DNA of 64,000 nucleotides from Prinsepia uniflora (Eukaryota > Streptophyta > Magnoliopsida > Rosales > Rosaceae): the NCBI GenBank assembly GCA_032719365.1, contig CM064862.1:4786501-4850500 (forward strand), read 5' to 3'. A program made the position numbers and the translations under genes. How positions within the stretch are numbered: position 1 is the first letter of the stretch; each line of letters begins with the position of its first letter. This document shows positions 1 through 11,244 of the stretch, one piece after another. The notes beneath the pieces are model-generated. The model was not told the DNA's origin. It ran no database searches and was given only the letters and a program-made list of their open reading frames with translations.

Positions 1-780
1 TGGTGGTACACGTTGGAACTGTCCGGCTGGGATGCACATACTATGACATGGGAGACTTTCCGGGAATGGTTTCTTGATCAGTACTATCCCTGTTCTTTCA
101 GGGATGCGAAGGAGGCAGAATTTCTTCACTTGAAGCAAGGGAACTTGACAGTTGCTGAGTATGAGCAGAGATTTCAGATGCTGTCCCGATTTGCTCCTGC
201 ATTTGTAGCGACCGAGGCGGAGAAGTGCCGCCGGTTTGAGTTGGGCCTCCGAGGAGAGATCAGGGCTATAGTGACAGCTGGCTCATTTGCTACATTCCGA
301 TAGTTGTCTGATGCTGCTGTCAGGGTGGAGGCCAGTTTACATGCTAGGCCACAGTACTCGGGCAGTGTTCGGCGCCGAGAGCATTCATTCCCTGGAGCAT
401 CGAGTCAGAGGCCCCCGAAACGGGGAAATTTTGGTGGTTCGTTATCAGCTGGTGGAGCCCGGTATGGTAGACCAGGTAGTTTCCAGGGCTCTGGTTTTCG
501 AGGAGCTAGGTCACAGCCGACTCCTCAGGCGAGTGCGACCTCAGTGGCTTCTACGGGGAGATATACCGGTGGACCCGGTAGGGATACTTGCTTCTATTGC
601 GGAGAGCGAGGACACTTCCGGTGGGAGTGCCCATTGTTAGCTCCGGAGGGTGGAGCAGGCAGAGGTGCAGTAGAACCCGGACGGAGTACGGCTTCAGTAT
701 CAGGGGCGGCAGGCCCTAGGGGTGGCGGTGGTGCCACGAGTAGTTCCAGAGGGCGCGGTAGGTCATCGGGACCTCAGGCG
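1..780 (+). pseudogene. gag: Gag fragment (retrotransposon gag domain plus CCHC knuckle), broken by a stop
   Basis: Structural protein that forms the retroelement particle and binds its RNA. The reading frame is open from base 1 (it begins WWYTLELSGWD), so the N-terminus, roughly 80-90 residues by comparison with the intact Gag at 54067, lies outside the window. The retrotransposon gag core runs to about base 300. A TAG at 301-303 interrupts it in the same frame; the intact relative reads R-D-L-S-D where this copy has R-stop-L-S-D. A CX2CX4HX4C zinc knuckle is encoded at 589-630 inside a Gly/Arg/Ser-rich tail. The Gag/protease boundary near 780 is approximate. Confidence 0.9.
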
Positions 781-2175
781 CGAGTTTTTGCCATGACTCA
801 GCAGGAGGCCAGGTCGGCACCTGGAGTGGTGACAGGTACACTCACCATATTTGGTCACACTGTTTTTGCTTTGATAGATCCCGGGGCTACCCATTCATTT
901 ATAGCTCGGAGTTGTAGTTTGGTTAAGGAGAGGGAGGTGTCTACTTTGGATTGTGCGTTAGGAGTGAGTACACCTACTGGAGAGGTGTTGGTAGTGACTC
1001 AGGTGTTGAGAGAGTGTCCGGTGATGGTAGGTGAGGTGGAGTTACTGGCGGATTTGTTACTGTTGGATCTCCGGGACTTTGATGTTATTTTGGGTATGGA
1101 CTGGTTGACGAGACATCATGCTTCTATCGACTGTTTCGATAGGAGAGTTACTTTTTGGAGTCCCGGGTTAGTAGAGACTACGTTTCAGGGGGATCAGCGT
1201 GCACTTCCTACTGGAGTTATTTCGGCACTTGAGGCTAATAAGTTGTTGCGTAAGGGATGCCAAGGTTACATAGCCCATGTGGTGGATACGCGTGCTACGC
1301 CAGTGAGGGCGGAGGACATACCAGTGGTACGAGAGTTTCCCGATGTCTTTCCTGAGGAGTTACCAGGACTACCCCCACATCGAGATCTTGAGTTTACGAT
1401 TGATCTTCTTCCAGGTACACAACCTATCTCACAGACTCCTTATAGAATGGCACCTGCAGAATTGAGGGAACTTAAGGCCCAGTTGCAAGAGTTGGTCGAT
1501 ATAGGATACATTCGACCGAGTATGTTACCTTGGGGAGCACCTGTTTTGTTTGTCAAGAAAAAGGACGGAGGATTGAGATTGTGTGTGGATTACAGACAAC
1601 TGAATAAGGTAACTATTCGGAATAAATATCCCCTACCCCGGATTGATGATTTATTTGACCAATTGAAGGGAGCTCAGTATTTTTCGAAGATTGATCTTCG
1701 CTCCGGTTATCATCAGTTAAGGGTTAAAGAAGAAGATGTACCGAAGACAGCCTTTCGGACGAGGTACGGCCATTATGAGTTTGTTGTGTTGCCTTTTGGT
1801 TTGACTAATGCCCCAGCAGCTTTTATGGACCTTATGAACCGAGTGTTTCGGCCATACTTGGATCGTTTTGTGATTGTCTTCATTGATGATATTTTGGTGT
1901 ATTCAAAGAGTGCGAAGGCACATGAGAAACATCTGAGAATCGTGCTTAAAACTTTGAGGGAGCATCAGTTGTATGCGAAGCTCAGTAAGTGTCAGTTTTG
2001 GTTGACCAGTGTGGGATTTCTGGGTCATGTGATTTCGGCCGAGGGCATCAGCGTGGATCCTCGGAAAGTTGAGGCGGTAGCCAATTGGGAACAGCCTAAG
2101 ACGGTGACGGAGATCCGGAGTTTTCTGGGTTTAGCAGGCTATTATCGGCGTTTCATTGAGGGTTTTCGATTTTAG
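781..2175 (+). pseudogene. pol: Protease and reverse transcriptase part of gypsy pol, ending at a frameshift
   Basis: Continues the Gag frame without a break. The aspartic protease is recognised by LIDPGATHSF (about 871-900); plant gypsy proteases often have DPG or DSG here. The reverse transcriptase shows YRQLNKVTIRNKYPLPRIDD (from about 1591), YFSKIDLRSGYHQ, the LPFGLTNAP block (about 1792) and the catalytic FIDD box, with the two aspartates at 1885-1890. The frame ends at TAG 2173-2175. The reason is the loss of one T in the run at about 2166-2170, because the expected RNase H linker continues at once in another frame. Enzyme function is lost in this copy. Confidence 0.93.
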
Positions 2176-2870
2176 CCGCTCCTTTGACCCGACTAACTCG
2201 GAAGGGAGTTCGATTTGAGTGGGACGAAAACTGTGAACAGAGTTTCCAGGAGCTTAAAAGGCGGTTGACATCTGCTCCTGTATTAGCCCTTCCAGATGAT
2301 AGTGGAGAGTTTGAGGTGTACAATGATGCTTCTTTGCAAGGCTTGGGTTGTGTCTTGATGCAGCATGGGAGAGTGATTGCTTATGCTTCCCGGCAATTGA
2401 AACCCCATGAGAAGAACTACCCTACACATGATTTGGAACTAGCAGCAGTGGTTCATGCTCTGAAGATTTGGCGGCATTACTTGTATGGCGAGAAGTGCAA
2501 GATTTTCACGGACCACAAGAGCTTAAAGTATTTGTTCACTCAGAAGGAACTGAATCTGAGACAGCGTCGATGGTTGGAGTTACTTAAGGACTACGACTGT
2601 ACTATTGAGTATCACCCAGGGAAGGCTAATGTGGTCGCCGATGCTCTGAGCAGGAAGTCAGCTAGTTCCTTGTTACATTTGAGGACAGTACGGTTACCGT
2701 TGTTGGTTGAGCTCCGCAGGTTGGGAGTTAAGTTAACTGTGGATAATCAGGGAGTACTCCTAGCGAGTTTTCATGTGCGACCTGTTTTGATTGATCAGGT
2801 TATTGATGCTCAATTTGAGGACCCTGTTCTGGGCATCATTCGGATTGAGGTTGAGGCTGGAGAGAGATAG
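2176..2870 (+). pseudogene. pol: RNase H domain of gypsy pol, shifted frame, ends in a stop
   Basis: The frame shifts by one base relative to the upstream RT. The RNase H domain degrades RNA in RNA-DNA hybrids during reverse transcription. Conserved blocks visible are YNDASLQGLGCVLMQ (first catalytic Asp), DLELAAVVHALKIWRHYLYG (Glu), FTDHKSLKYL (Asp) and NVVADALSRK (final Asp). TAG at 2868-2870 interrupts the linker to integrase; the same frame continues past it, so this is a nonsense change and not a frameshift. Confidence 0.9.
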
Positions 2871-3800
2871 GACTTTGAGATCCGCGAGGATGGAGCCTTG
2901 GTTAAGGGTGGACGGTTGTACGTACCTGAGGATAGCGAATTGAAGAAAGTGATACTGGATGAGGCTCATTGTTTAGCCTATGCGATGCATCCTGGTGGGA
3001 CCAAGATGTATCGTACACTTCGAGAGCATTACTGGTGGTCGGGAATGAAACGTGAGATTGCAGAATATGTCAGTAGATGCTTGATCTGTCAGCAGGTGAA
3101 AGCCGAGCGGCAAAGACCCTATGGAGCAATGCAACCTTTACCGATCCCTGAGTGGAAATGGGATCACCTGACGATGGATTTTGTGTTCAAGCTTCCGAGA
3201 ACACCGAAGGGACACGATGGTGTGTGGGTTATTGTGGATCGACTTACGAAGTCTGCTCATTTCTTGCCAGTATGGGAAAACTTCAGGTTGGCGCAGTTTG
3301 CACAGTTGTTCATAGATGAGATTATTCGGTTGCATGGGACTCCAGAGTCGATAGTATCTGACAGAGATCCGAGATTCACTTCCCGATTTTGGCAGAGCTT
3401 ACAGGAAGCTTTTGGGACTAAGTTGCATTTCAGTACTGCATTTCATCCTCAGACAGATGGGCAGTCGGAGCGGACTATTCAGATTCTCGAGGATATGATG
3501 TGAGCTTGTGTTTTACAGTTCCAGGGTACGTGGGAGTCTCATTTACCTTTGATGGAGTTTGCCTACAATAACAGTTATCAGGAGAGCATTGGGATGGCTC
3601 CTTACGAGGCTTTATACGGGCGACAATGTCGGACTCCATTGTGTTGGACTGAGGTTGGTGAGCGGAGATTGACTACGTCTGAGCTGGTAGACCTTACACA
3701 GGAAAAGGTGGCACTGATCAGGGATCGATTGAAGGCAGCGCATGACCGCCAGAAGAGTTACGCCGACGAGACTGGGTTAGAGATTTGGAGTTTGCAGTAG
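2871..3800 (+). pseudogene. pol: Integrase zinc-binding and catalytic core, broken by stop and frame change
   Basis: The N-terminal HHCC zinc-binding region is visible (EAH, MHPGGTKMY, then CLICQ). The DDE core follows with LTMDFV (first Asp), IVSDRDPRF (second Asp) and QTDGQSERTIQILEDMM (Glu). TGA at 3501-3503 follows the Glu block and looks like C-to-T decay of a CGA codon. The core resumes at once in the same frame (MMEFAYNNSYQESIGMAPYEALYGR from 3549). The region then moves to another frame at about 3775 (RDLEFAVGDWV starts at 3779) and returns to the first frame by about 3830. These compensating indels leave a TAG at 3798-3800 if read straight through. Confidence 0.9.
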
Positions 3801-3815
3801 GAGACTGGGTTTGCA

Positions 3816-4217
3816 GTGAAGTTATCTCCTTGGAAGGGAATTGTACGGTTTTCCAGACGAGGGAAGTTGAGTCCTCGTTACATTGGACCTTATGAGATCT
3901 TGGAACGGATTGGTCCTGTTGCATATCGATTGGCCTTACCAGCAGACTTGGAAAAAGTACATAATGTCTTTCATGTCTCTATGCTTCGGAAGTATATTCG
4001 AGATGATTCGCATGTTTTGGAGGCACAACCAGTGGAACTGAGGGAAGACTTGAGTTTCGAAGAGCAGCCTGTTGCGATCTTGGATCGAAAGGATAAGGTT
4101 TTACGAAGGAAGACGGTTCCTTTAGTCAAAGTATTGTGGAGAAATCATCAAGTGGAAGAAGCTACTTGGGAACCTGAGGCTTTGATGCGTGAACAGTACC
4201 CTTATTTGTTTCACTGA
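3816..4217 (+). pseudogene. pol: Integrase C-terminus: GPY/F module and chromodomain
   Basis: Carries PRYIGPYEILERIGPVAYRL, the GPY/F module of gypsy integrases, then KVHNVFHVSMLRKY. It ends with a chromodomain-like segment (VPLVKVLWRNHQVEEATWE, stop at 4215-4217). In chromoviruses this domain is thought to steer insertion to heterochromatin, which fits the nested layout here. The segment is open and well conserved but is cut off from the rest of Pol by upstream frameshifts. Confidence 0.9.
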
Positions 4218-4221
4218 ATTT

Positions 4222-4251
4222 CGGGGACGAAATTCTTTTTAGGGGGGTAGA
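4222..4251 (+). promoter_or_regulatory. Polypurine tract region before the 3' LTR
   Basis: TCGGGGACGAAATTC is followed by AGGGGGGTAGA (4241-4251) directly before the LTR start TGTAACA at 4253. This tract primes plus-strand DNA synthesis. The same block precedes the 3' LTRs at 48646 and 55660, tying the three elements together. Confidence 0.9.
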
Positions 4252-4673
4252 TTGTAACAACCCGTACCTTCGGGAAGGGTAAAACTGTAATTTTGTAAAG
4301 TTTTGTATATAAAGGACGATTTTGCCCTTGTGAATAGTAGGCTAAAAGTTGACTTTTTGAATTACCGATTGGATGAGTGTTGACCCTTAACCGTGACGTA
4401 GGTTAGGACGTTACAAGTCCGTGGACAGGTGGCAAGTTCGATTCAGACAACCGGAGGAAAAGTTATGACGTTCGGAAGATTGGGGGCGTTACCGTAATTT
4501 TGATTAAGTGAGGAAAATGTTGACTTTTTGAAGGACTTGTGATTTTCACGTAGACCGAGGACCGTTAGATAGGTCTCGACGTCCTGAGTTCAACAACAGG
4601 CGGCACGCTGTCATCGAACGTCGGACGGGAAAGATACGGGTCTAGAACATTCGAGGGCAAAACGGTAATTAAT

Positions 4674-4682
4674 TATATAAGG
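4674..4682 (+). promoter_or_regulatory. Candidate TATA box in the LTR
   Basis: TATATAAGG about 420 bases into the LTR is the best TATA-like sequence there. If used, transcription would begin near 4705 and leave a leader of over 2 kb before gag. This is inferred from sequence only. Confidence 0.4.
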
Positions 4683-5645
4683 GGTATTTTGGTCATTTTC
4701 TTTCAGCCAATTGGATCAGGACAAGTGGCAGAAGTGGGCTGGGATATTTTGTGCTGAGCCCTTGGATGTTGGACACGTGGGGGTGCTGGATTGTTCCAAA
4801 GAGTTCTCAAGTGTGCACGACCACACTTTGCTCAGTTTTGAACCGTGCAAGCCTTCGACAAACGCAGAAAATAGAGAGGAGAGTTTGAAGAGGCGGTGAT
4901 CGATTCAGTGCAAGGGAGAGTGAAGAGTGAGTTGAGAGAAGGACAGTGAGGCAAGGAGGTGCTGGTGATCGCGGTTTGGAGCTGCAACCGTGCACGGAGG
5001 TCACACGGTGGACGGCTGAGTTTTGAAGAAAACAGAGAAGGCGGTGGACTGTGGTGGCTGCTGAGCCGTGTGGTGGATCGATTCAAGCCACTAGGAGACT
5101 AAGGAGGCTACGGGGAGTCCAACAAGCACCGTGGTAAGCGGCGGTGCTCACGGCGAAGCCTGAATCGAAGGGTGAGTTCTTTTCCCCTGTTTTTCCCGTG
5201 GCTTTTAAATTCAAAAGTTGTGAAGGTAGGATGAGAATCGAGGGGATTGGTGAGTGCAGCGGTGTTCAGGGAGGTTCTAGGAGTGGTGTAGAGCGATCGC
5301 CGTGACGGAGGCGTACACGGCGGAGCTCAGTCGACGGAGAGTACTCTGTACTCTGTTTGGCCGTGAGGTTCAAACGCAAAGTCGTGGAGTTGGGCGTTGA
5401 GTCGAGGGATTAGGAGGTTAGGGTGAAGTTCAGGAAGGTCCTAGGCGTCGTTTAAGATGAACGCCGTGACGGGGGAGGACCTGGGCGGCCGACGACCAAA
5501 ACAGGAGCTACGGGCCGTCTGTTTCGTGGCCGTGAACGGTGGGTTTCCGGCCGTGATTCTTCCAGGTTAGGACATGGTTAGGTTGCTTAGGATGGGACGA
5601 CGAGAATGGGATTGGATTGGACTGGAATGGTGGTCGGATTACAGA

Positions 5646-5736
5646 GAACCGGTCACGCCGGTTCAACTGTGTTGAACCGGTCACGCCGGTTCAACTGTGT
5701 TGAACCGGTCACGCCGGTTCAACTGTGTTGAACCGG
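5646..5736 (+). repeat. 28-bp tandem repeat, three units plus a partial, palindromic core
   Basis: Units begin at 5646, 5674, 5702 and (partial) 5730 and appear identical. Each contains AACCGG-TCACG-CCGGTT, a six-base-arm hairpin, followed by an AACTGTGTTG spacer. The related solo LTR at 28896 has a single copy of the core near 30174, so the array expanded in this lineage. Confidence 0.9.
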
Positions 5737-5763
5737 ATGACTCGAGGAAGGAGATGCACTGTA

Positions 5764-5818
5764 GCAGGCGCGTGAGGCCCACGCGCAGCCACTTTGGGCG
5801 GCGCGTGGAGGCGCGTGG
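5764..5818 (+). repeat. GC-rich hairpin module shared by the 3-kb LTRs
   Basis: GCGCGTG and CACGCGC form an inverted pair, followed by AGCCACTTTGGGCG and further GCGCGTG words. Recognisable copies occur at 23357-23408, 30238-30288, 41865-41914, 52448-52498 and 57195-57245, and inverted at 8622-8673 and about 37331-37380. It lies about 300-350 bases before the intron-like donor. Confidence 0.8.
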
Positions 5819-6098
5819 GGAAGAATCCGGCCAAGCTTCCAACATGAGTTTAGTCCTAAATGTTCTAAGGAATCCAATGGTATAGTTTTCGGGTTAATCG
5901 GACGGTGTTACGGGATGGTTCGGGAATCCAGACGGTTACGGGTTTAGGATTAAAATATTATTTAATTCCCGAAAAATTGGGGAAATTAGGATTAGGATCC
6001 TTGATGTAGTTGTGACCCTATTTGGTGCATTTTGACAGGATGGGAGGCACCCGAGACGGTTGAGGAGCGCACGGAGCGCGACTGACTTTCTCAGATTT

Positions 6099-6963
6099 GT
6101 GAGTGGACTCTTTCCTACTTCCAAGCATGCCTAACTGTTTTTATCAATGTTTTATGATATTATGTGTGTTTTTATGTTTTCCATGATGGTTATGCGTGAT
6201 TGAAATGTTTGCGTGTTTTTCGACACGTTTTTCGAGGAAAAGCTGGGTTTCAGCGTTTGATGCTATACTTGAGAAATTCAACCTATAAACGTTTTCTAAT
6301 GATGGTAAATGAGTTATGAAACATGATTTGGGGATTTCCTATGGTTTTTGGTATGAACATAGATTTTTTGGATTTGGGTTCGAAATGTCAGTTCTGAACG
6401 CCGGAAGGGCTTCGAACTGGGGATTTCGAATTCAAGTTTGGTGAGGGCTTTCGGAACGGTTTTACACTGAAATGGATTGGATTTGCTGGATCTGGATATG
6501 GGTTTAAAGACCCGGATATTGATTTGACGGGGGACGGGCCCGGATTGAGTTTAAAGACTCGGGAGTTTAAAGACTCGGATATTTATGATATTACCCCCAT
6601 AGGCCTATTGAGTTTAAAGACTTGGGAGTTTAAAGACTCGGATTTATATTTGAGGCCTGGTTGAGTTTAAAGACTCGGATAGGTCCAGCAGGTTTGATCG
6701 GAAAAGATGGTTTAATATTCGTGCTTTGGTTTCTATACCAGTTTATAGTGTATCTGTTTCTTATGATGTTTTATAGTGTTTCTGTTTCTTATGATGTTTC
6801 ATATTATGATTTTCTAATATTTCGTTGGGCATGCCTGTTGTCAAAGCGGAGGGAACAACTTCTTACTTTTCCTTAACTCTGATTTGACGAGAAATTGTTT
6901 TGAAACTACTATTTATTCCAGTCCACTCACACCTTCTGTTTTTTTTTTAAAATTCCCCTCCAG
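6099..6963 (+). other. Intron-like LTR segment bounded by GTGAGTGGACT and CTCCAG
   Basis: Starts with GTGAGTGGACT (6099-6109). Its exact reverse complement AGTCCACTCAC lies at 6920-6930, and a pyrimidine run ends in CAG at 6963. The same architecture recurs in eight other LTR copies here. Splicing is inferred, not shown. Confidence 0.6.
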
Positions 6964-7513
6964 GTCGTGGTGATAGCGCTGGTGACAGGACCCATCCCAA
7001 TCCCCCCGGGATTACCGTGGAATGTGCCCTGCTCCCGTCCAACAAGGGGTGTCGTACAAGGGATAACCAAGAGCCACTGCCCAAACTGGGCATCCAGAGT
7101 GCGCAAGGATCGATGGAGGAGGTGTGCAATGTCCCAGTCTCTGCTGCAATCGCATCCGTGATCAACCTGAAGGGCATTAAAACCAAAAGCTGTGAGTGGA
7201 CAAAAACCAGTAAGTTCATCAAATACATTTATAAGACATTTATGCCCTCCAATAAAAACGTATGCATGCCATGAAAACCAGTAACCAAAACGTTTGCTCA
7301 ACCGAGCCATTAGGGCCTTAGCCCAAAAACCGTTAACCAAAAACCAAGTGTGGGAACTCAGCCCAAAACTGTGAAATATCATAACTATACATAAACAACC
7401 ATGTGGGTCACCACCCACGACCATAAATGAACATCAATTCATTAAAATCACACAACCATAAATCCACCCGGAAAGCCATTTCATGAATTCGTATTTTACC
7501 ATTACCATCACCA

Positions 7514-7634
7514 GCATCCCTGATGCGAGACGTCCCTAACGTCATGTCTCACGGTTTCATAAGCTACGCGTGCTGCCCGGGGTCTCTCCGGGTCTATAAA
7601 TCTGACATCCCTGATGTCTGACGTCCCAGACGTC
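7514..7634 (-). repeat. Covarying mini-hairpin array
   Basis: Successive small hairpins with different arms: GCATC/GATGC (7514-7526), GACGT/ACGTC (7529-7543), GACATC/GATGTC (7604-7618) and GACGTC/GACGTC (7620-7634). Three have the 3-base loop CCT or CCA and one has CCCTA. The reverse-strand counterparts recur in the solo LTR at 24066-24207. Confidence 0.8.
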
Positions 7635-7799
7635 AATCATAGCAATCCTGCTCCTGAGTCATCATACGGTCCGGCTGCTCCGTATGGTGACCCTTCACAG
7701 GCAATGCACCGTGACTTCCCCAGTGTCCCAGACATCTGGAGGAGACCATCATATATCCTTGTATCAAGATGGTATATGGAAAACAGTTTTTATTAATTC

Positions 7800-8095
7800 A
7801 TTTCACAACATCACAATGGGCCTTGCCCGAATTTTCCATAAAACAACACATTTTCATTTAGGGTCCCTGACCCGAAATCACATTTATTCAATATAGGGTC
7901 CCTGACCCGAAATCACAATTTTAATCCAACTGGGCCTCATGCCCGACTTTATGAACCACTGGGCCCACGACCCGATTTATAAACCAACTGGGCCCGTAGC
8001 CCGACTTATAAACCAACTGGGCCCGCAGCCCGATTACGTACTCAAATGGACTCCAAGTCCGAGATTTCCAAAACAAGTGGGCCTCAAGCCCGAAT
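7800..8095 (-). repeat. Imperfect tandem array of GGGC...GCCC units
   Basis: About nine units of roughly 30-35 bases, each with a mini-palindrome: GGGCCTTGCCC, GGGTCCCTGACCC, GGGCCTCATGCCC, GGGCCCGTAGCCC, GGACTCCAAGTCC and others. Arm sequences change but remain complementary. Confidence 0.75.
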
Positions 8096-10140
8096 TCATC
8101 TTTCCAATATAAAAACCATTTTATCATATTATTTATTTAACCACAAGCACGCAAAACCACAAATAAACCGTTAATCCCGATATACGTGAAATACGGAAAA
8201 CACCTCGAAATACGTGCAACATACCCGAAATCAATGCTCACAAATACCATCATAGAAATCATGTATATAAACCATATAACACATTTATGTATGCATAGGA
8301 TTTATAAAACCAAAGTCCACTCACAGACCGTTTTAACCGTGTGCCTCGATACGCGTACCACCGGCCCTCCCGGGCCACACCACTATTACCGGGACTCCCA
8401 ATCCTGTCCAAATCACATTAGAGGGTTACTAACCTCATCATTAACATCCTATCAAAGTCCCGTAATTTTTCCGAATTTTTACTTATTTTTAAACTTAATT
8501 TAAAACCTTCGGACATCCCGAACAATATCGAGACGGTGTCCGATCGACACGAAACCAATCCCAAAATGTCTGTTACATTAAATAGGACAGAAGTCATGTT
8601 GACCTCACCTCGAGATTCGTGCCCACGCGCCGCCACGCGCCGCCGTGAGTGGCTGCGCGTGAAATCCACGCGCCTGCTACAGTGTCACCAGCCCAACCCG
8701 TATCTCTGGTAAACGGGTCCAGTTTGCCCGCGATACGACCCGGTTCCAATCCTATCAATTCAGCCTCAATTACATCAATTGATCATTCCATTAGCTTCGT
8801 TTTAAGTTTAATTTAAGTTCTGTAACATTGATTACACAAAACATTACCTACAATTCCACGATTCAACGATGATCCACGAAGAACACCCGGTTACTGTGCA
8901 ATCATGGAACTCCTTCAATTCCAATTGATTTCCTTAAATTGATTCAACCAGAAGCTTCCATGGACTCCGTAAATCATTTCCCCCAACCCAATTGCTTCAA
9001 TCCAGTGTTCAATCGTCACGACTCAAGCTCGAACACCGTCACTGTTCAACCATGGAGTTATGCCATTCTCCAACGTTTTCCTTCAATTGATGAACCCAGA
9101 AGCATCGTGGGATCATGAGAAGTAATTTCCCCACCTCAATTCCGTCGTCTAAACACTCCACGATCACGACTCAGCCTCGATTTCTTCCTCTGTCACCAAG
9201 CTCGATCAGAGCCAAAACGACACCAATTCTTCTCTTTTTTGATGTGGATCGACTCGTCACAACCTCAGGAAGATATTTCCAAGCTCCAATTCGATCATCA
9301 CGGCTCAATTCTTCCAATTTGATTTTCCCTCCCAAAACTTAATTTTTCGAATTCCCAGTTCCTCCTCACTGTCAATCTCTCGTGTTTACCCAGTTGAATT
9401 CACACACAACTCACTCACAATTTTGCACTCTCAGGTTCAGCAATGGAAGAGGAATTAAGGGTGGGAGAAAACTGGATTTGGTTTACACGGTTAAGAAAAC
9501 ATAAATGGGATTAATGGAAATTAAAATGATTAATTAATTAATTAATAAATATTAAAACATCATAATTAGGTCTCCCCCAAAACATGGATTCTGGTTTCAA
9601 GGGATGAGTGACACTTGTCACTCATCCAGGTGTGTAGGGTCAACAGTCACTATTCATTATTATATTATTATTTTAATCCGAGCCTCGGTTCGTAAATTCG
9701 TTTCCTTGACCATAACGTTTTCGTCGTAACTCCGATTTCGGCATGCCGCCTGTCGTTGGATTCGTATCGACGATACCTACGTAACGGTCCTTGGCCCTCG
9801 TCCATCGGACCTCCCGGTCAAAAAGTCAACATTTGGCCCCTAGTATGCCAAATTACCAAAATGCCCCTCAACTTCTGAACACCATAACTTTCTCTACGAA
9901 TGTCGGAATCGAACGTGCCACCTGTCTATGAACTCGTGACGTCCCGAACTACGTCACGGTCATCGGTCAAAGTCCATTTGACCGCCCGATCAAAAAGTCA
10001 ACATTTTGCCCACGACCAAGGGCAAAACGGTCATTTCGCACAATTTGTCCGATTCCGCCCTACTAACCACCGTTCAACCTCACTAATCAAGATTAGTCAC
10101 TAAACTAATCCCGAAATTCGGGACGGGTCGTTACAGCTGG

Positions 10141-10390
10141 GGTGAACGTTGAGGCAGATATCGAGGCATAGAGCTTACGACGTTCTTCCGTTGCGGACTT
10201 AGACTTGTAGGACTTTTGTGCCCATTTTGTAGAACTATGCTCTGACTTACTATTGTATATATTTACTCCTTCGTCTGATAGTTGTACTTATAGTTGTATT
10301 AAGGTTATCTTTGGTCCTGTAAGTGTGATTGTCAGACGGGAGCAGGGTTCGTCCCGGGTACCGAGGTGATATTTGGGACGGGTCCTGACA
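10141..10390 (+). mobile_element. 3' LTR of the Tekay-like element, final segment
   Basis: Continues the interrupted LTR (GTGAACGTTGAGGCAG, compare 31531 and 53701) and ends GGTCCTGACA at 10390. The repeated GCTGG (10136-10140) is the duplication made by the solo LTR insertion. Confidence 0.92.
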
Positions 10391-10607
10391 ACCTGTCTAT
10401 GAACTCGTGACTTCCCGAATTACGTCACGGTCATCGGTCAAAGTTCATTTGACCACCCGAATAAAAAGTCAGCATTTTTGCCCATTTCAGGGGCAAAATC
10501 GTCATTTCGCACCTTCCGTCCGAACGCCTCCAACTAATCACCGATTAACTTCACTAATCCGTCATTAACCACTAAATTAATCCCGAATCTCTGGACGGAT
10601 AGTTACA
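10391..10607 (-). mobile_element. 5' end of an older minus-strand LTR, target of the Tekay-like element
   Basis: Reads CACGGTCATCGGTCAAAG and so on, closely matching the inverted 5' part of the LTR at 9917-10135, and ends in ATAGTTACA at 10607. It starts abruptly at 10391, directly after the inserted element's end; its other part must lie left of the window. Confidence 0.8.
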
Positions 10608-11244
10608 ATACTTGCATCCCAAGTTCATTTACGGACACTTTTCAACTACCAAACTTTATCCCCACTTGCTTCATTTCGACTACCTCAAACTAGTCTTTGA
10701 GACCTTCAGAATCTCATTCCCAGACATTATCACGTCGTTTTACTACTCTACAAACAATTTAGTATGATTTCCAACGAATGTTCATCCAGTTGATAGTCTC
10801 TCAACCAAAATCGGTAACCCAAGGCTAGTCAAGAGATAACTTACTTCATGCACTTGTAATTCCATTCATCATTTTAATATTTCAGTATTTTGCTTTTCTA
10901 GGTGTTTGTACTCTCCATCTCTACAATCGGTTTCTTCAAGTATGATTTCGATAATTGGAATACATCAACCAATGAGTTTTATGGTTGCATAAGTTGTGGA
11001 ACCATCTTTGTGTTCTAATTCAATATTCAAACAGTCTATGTTGAAGAGGTTGATTTGTCTAACTCCTCCATCTAACTCTGAATTACACGATGCTAATATG
11101 AACACACGGACATTGAATTTGGACTAAGCACAAAAGAAAATATTTTAAATTCTCGAAGGATACATAAAAAAGAACCACATAGATAAGATGCCACTGGATC
11201 AGCTCATCTAGGGCAAGACCGCGATATCAAAGACCAAAACTTTT
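10608..11244. other. Intergenic, no gene recognised
   Basis: Moderately AT-rich single-copy-looking DNA. No reading frame resembling a known protein and no terminal repeats were seen. Confidence 0.5.

Larger units (their letters stand above)
4253..6982 (+). mobile_element. 3' LTR of the Tekay-like element, first segment
   Basis: Starts TGTAACAACCC right after the polypurine tract. Together with 10141-10390 it makes a 2980-bp LTR. Visible parts are a TATA-like TATATAAGG (4674-4682), a 28-bp tandem repeat (5646-5736), a GC-rich hairpin module (5764-5818), an intron-like segment (6099-6963) and a GTTTAAAG repeat array (about 6500-6690). The interruption lies 19 bases after the intron-like acceptor. 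Confidence 0.92.
6983..10135 (-). mobile_element. Solo LTR (3153 bp), minus strand, TSD GCTGG
   Basis: Begins TGACAGGACCC and ends GGGTCGTTACA, the inverted ends of the LTR family. It is flanked by a perfect 5-bp duplication GCTGG (6978-6982 and 10136-10140). Removing it and one duplication restores continuity of the host LTR, as the homologous LTR copies show. No internal domain is present, so it is a product of LTR-LTR recombination. On its own strand it has the intron-like donor (8315-8324 inverted) and acceptor (7167-7169 inverted), hairpin arrays (7514-7634 and about 7800-8095) and the GC-rich module (8622-8673). A poorly matching neighbourhood at 8880-9440 contains clusters of TTCAATTGATT-like words. 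Confidence 0.95.
1..10390 (+). mobile_element. Ty3/gypsy Tekay-like chromovirus, 5' end outside window, decayed
   Basis: The element enters the window inside gag and runs through pol, a polypurine tract (4241-4251) and a 3' LTR that ends at 10390. Domain order is Gag, protease, reverse transcriptase, RNase H, integrase, then a chromodomain. That order and the C-terminal chromodomain are typical of plant chromoviruses; the long 3-kb LTR and the GGGGACGAAATTC block before the polypurine tract fit the Tekay group. The 3' LTR is interrupted by a solo LTR at 6983-10135. The right flank (10391-10607) is part of an older minus-strand LTR, so this copy inserted into a relative. The left LTR and target duplication are not visible. 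At least three in-frame stops and several frameshifts make it non-autonomous today. Confidence 0.93.

Noticed and set aside
287..640. Plus-strand 117-codon open frame at the left edge
   Set aside because: Shadow of the gag frame, which explains the region with a retrotransposon gag domain and zinc knuckle.
6927..7424. Minus-strand 165-codon open frame
   Set aside because: It crosses the junction between two LTRs at 6983, so it is an accident of insertion.
8880..9440. Separate insertion inside the solo LTR at 6983
   Set aside because: The sequence resembles the inverted leader part of other LTRs (compare 45200-45650), and no element ends were found.
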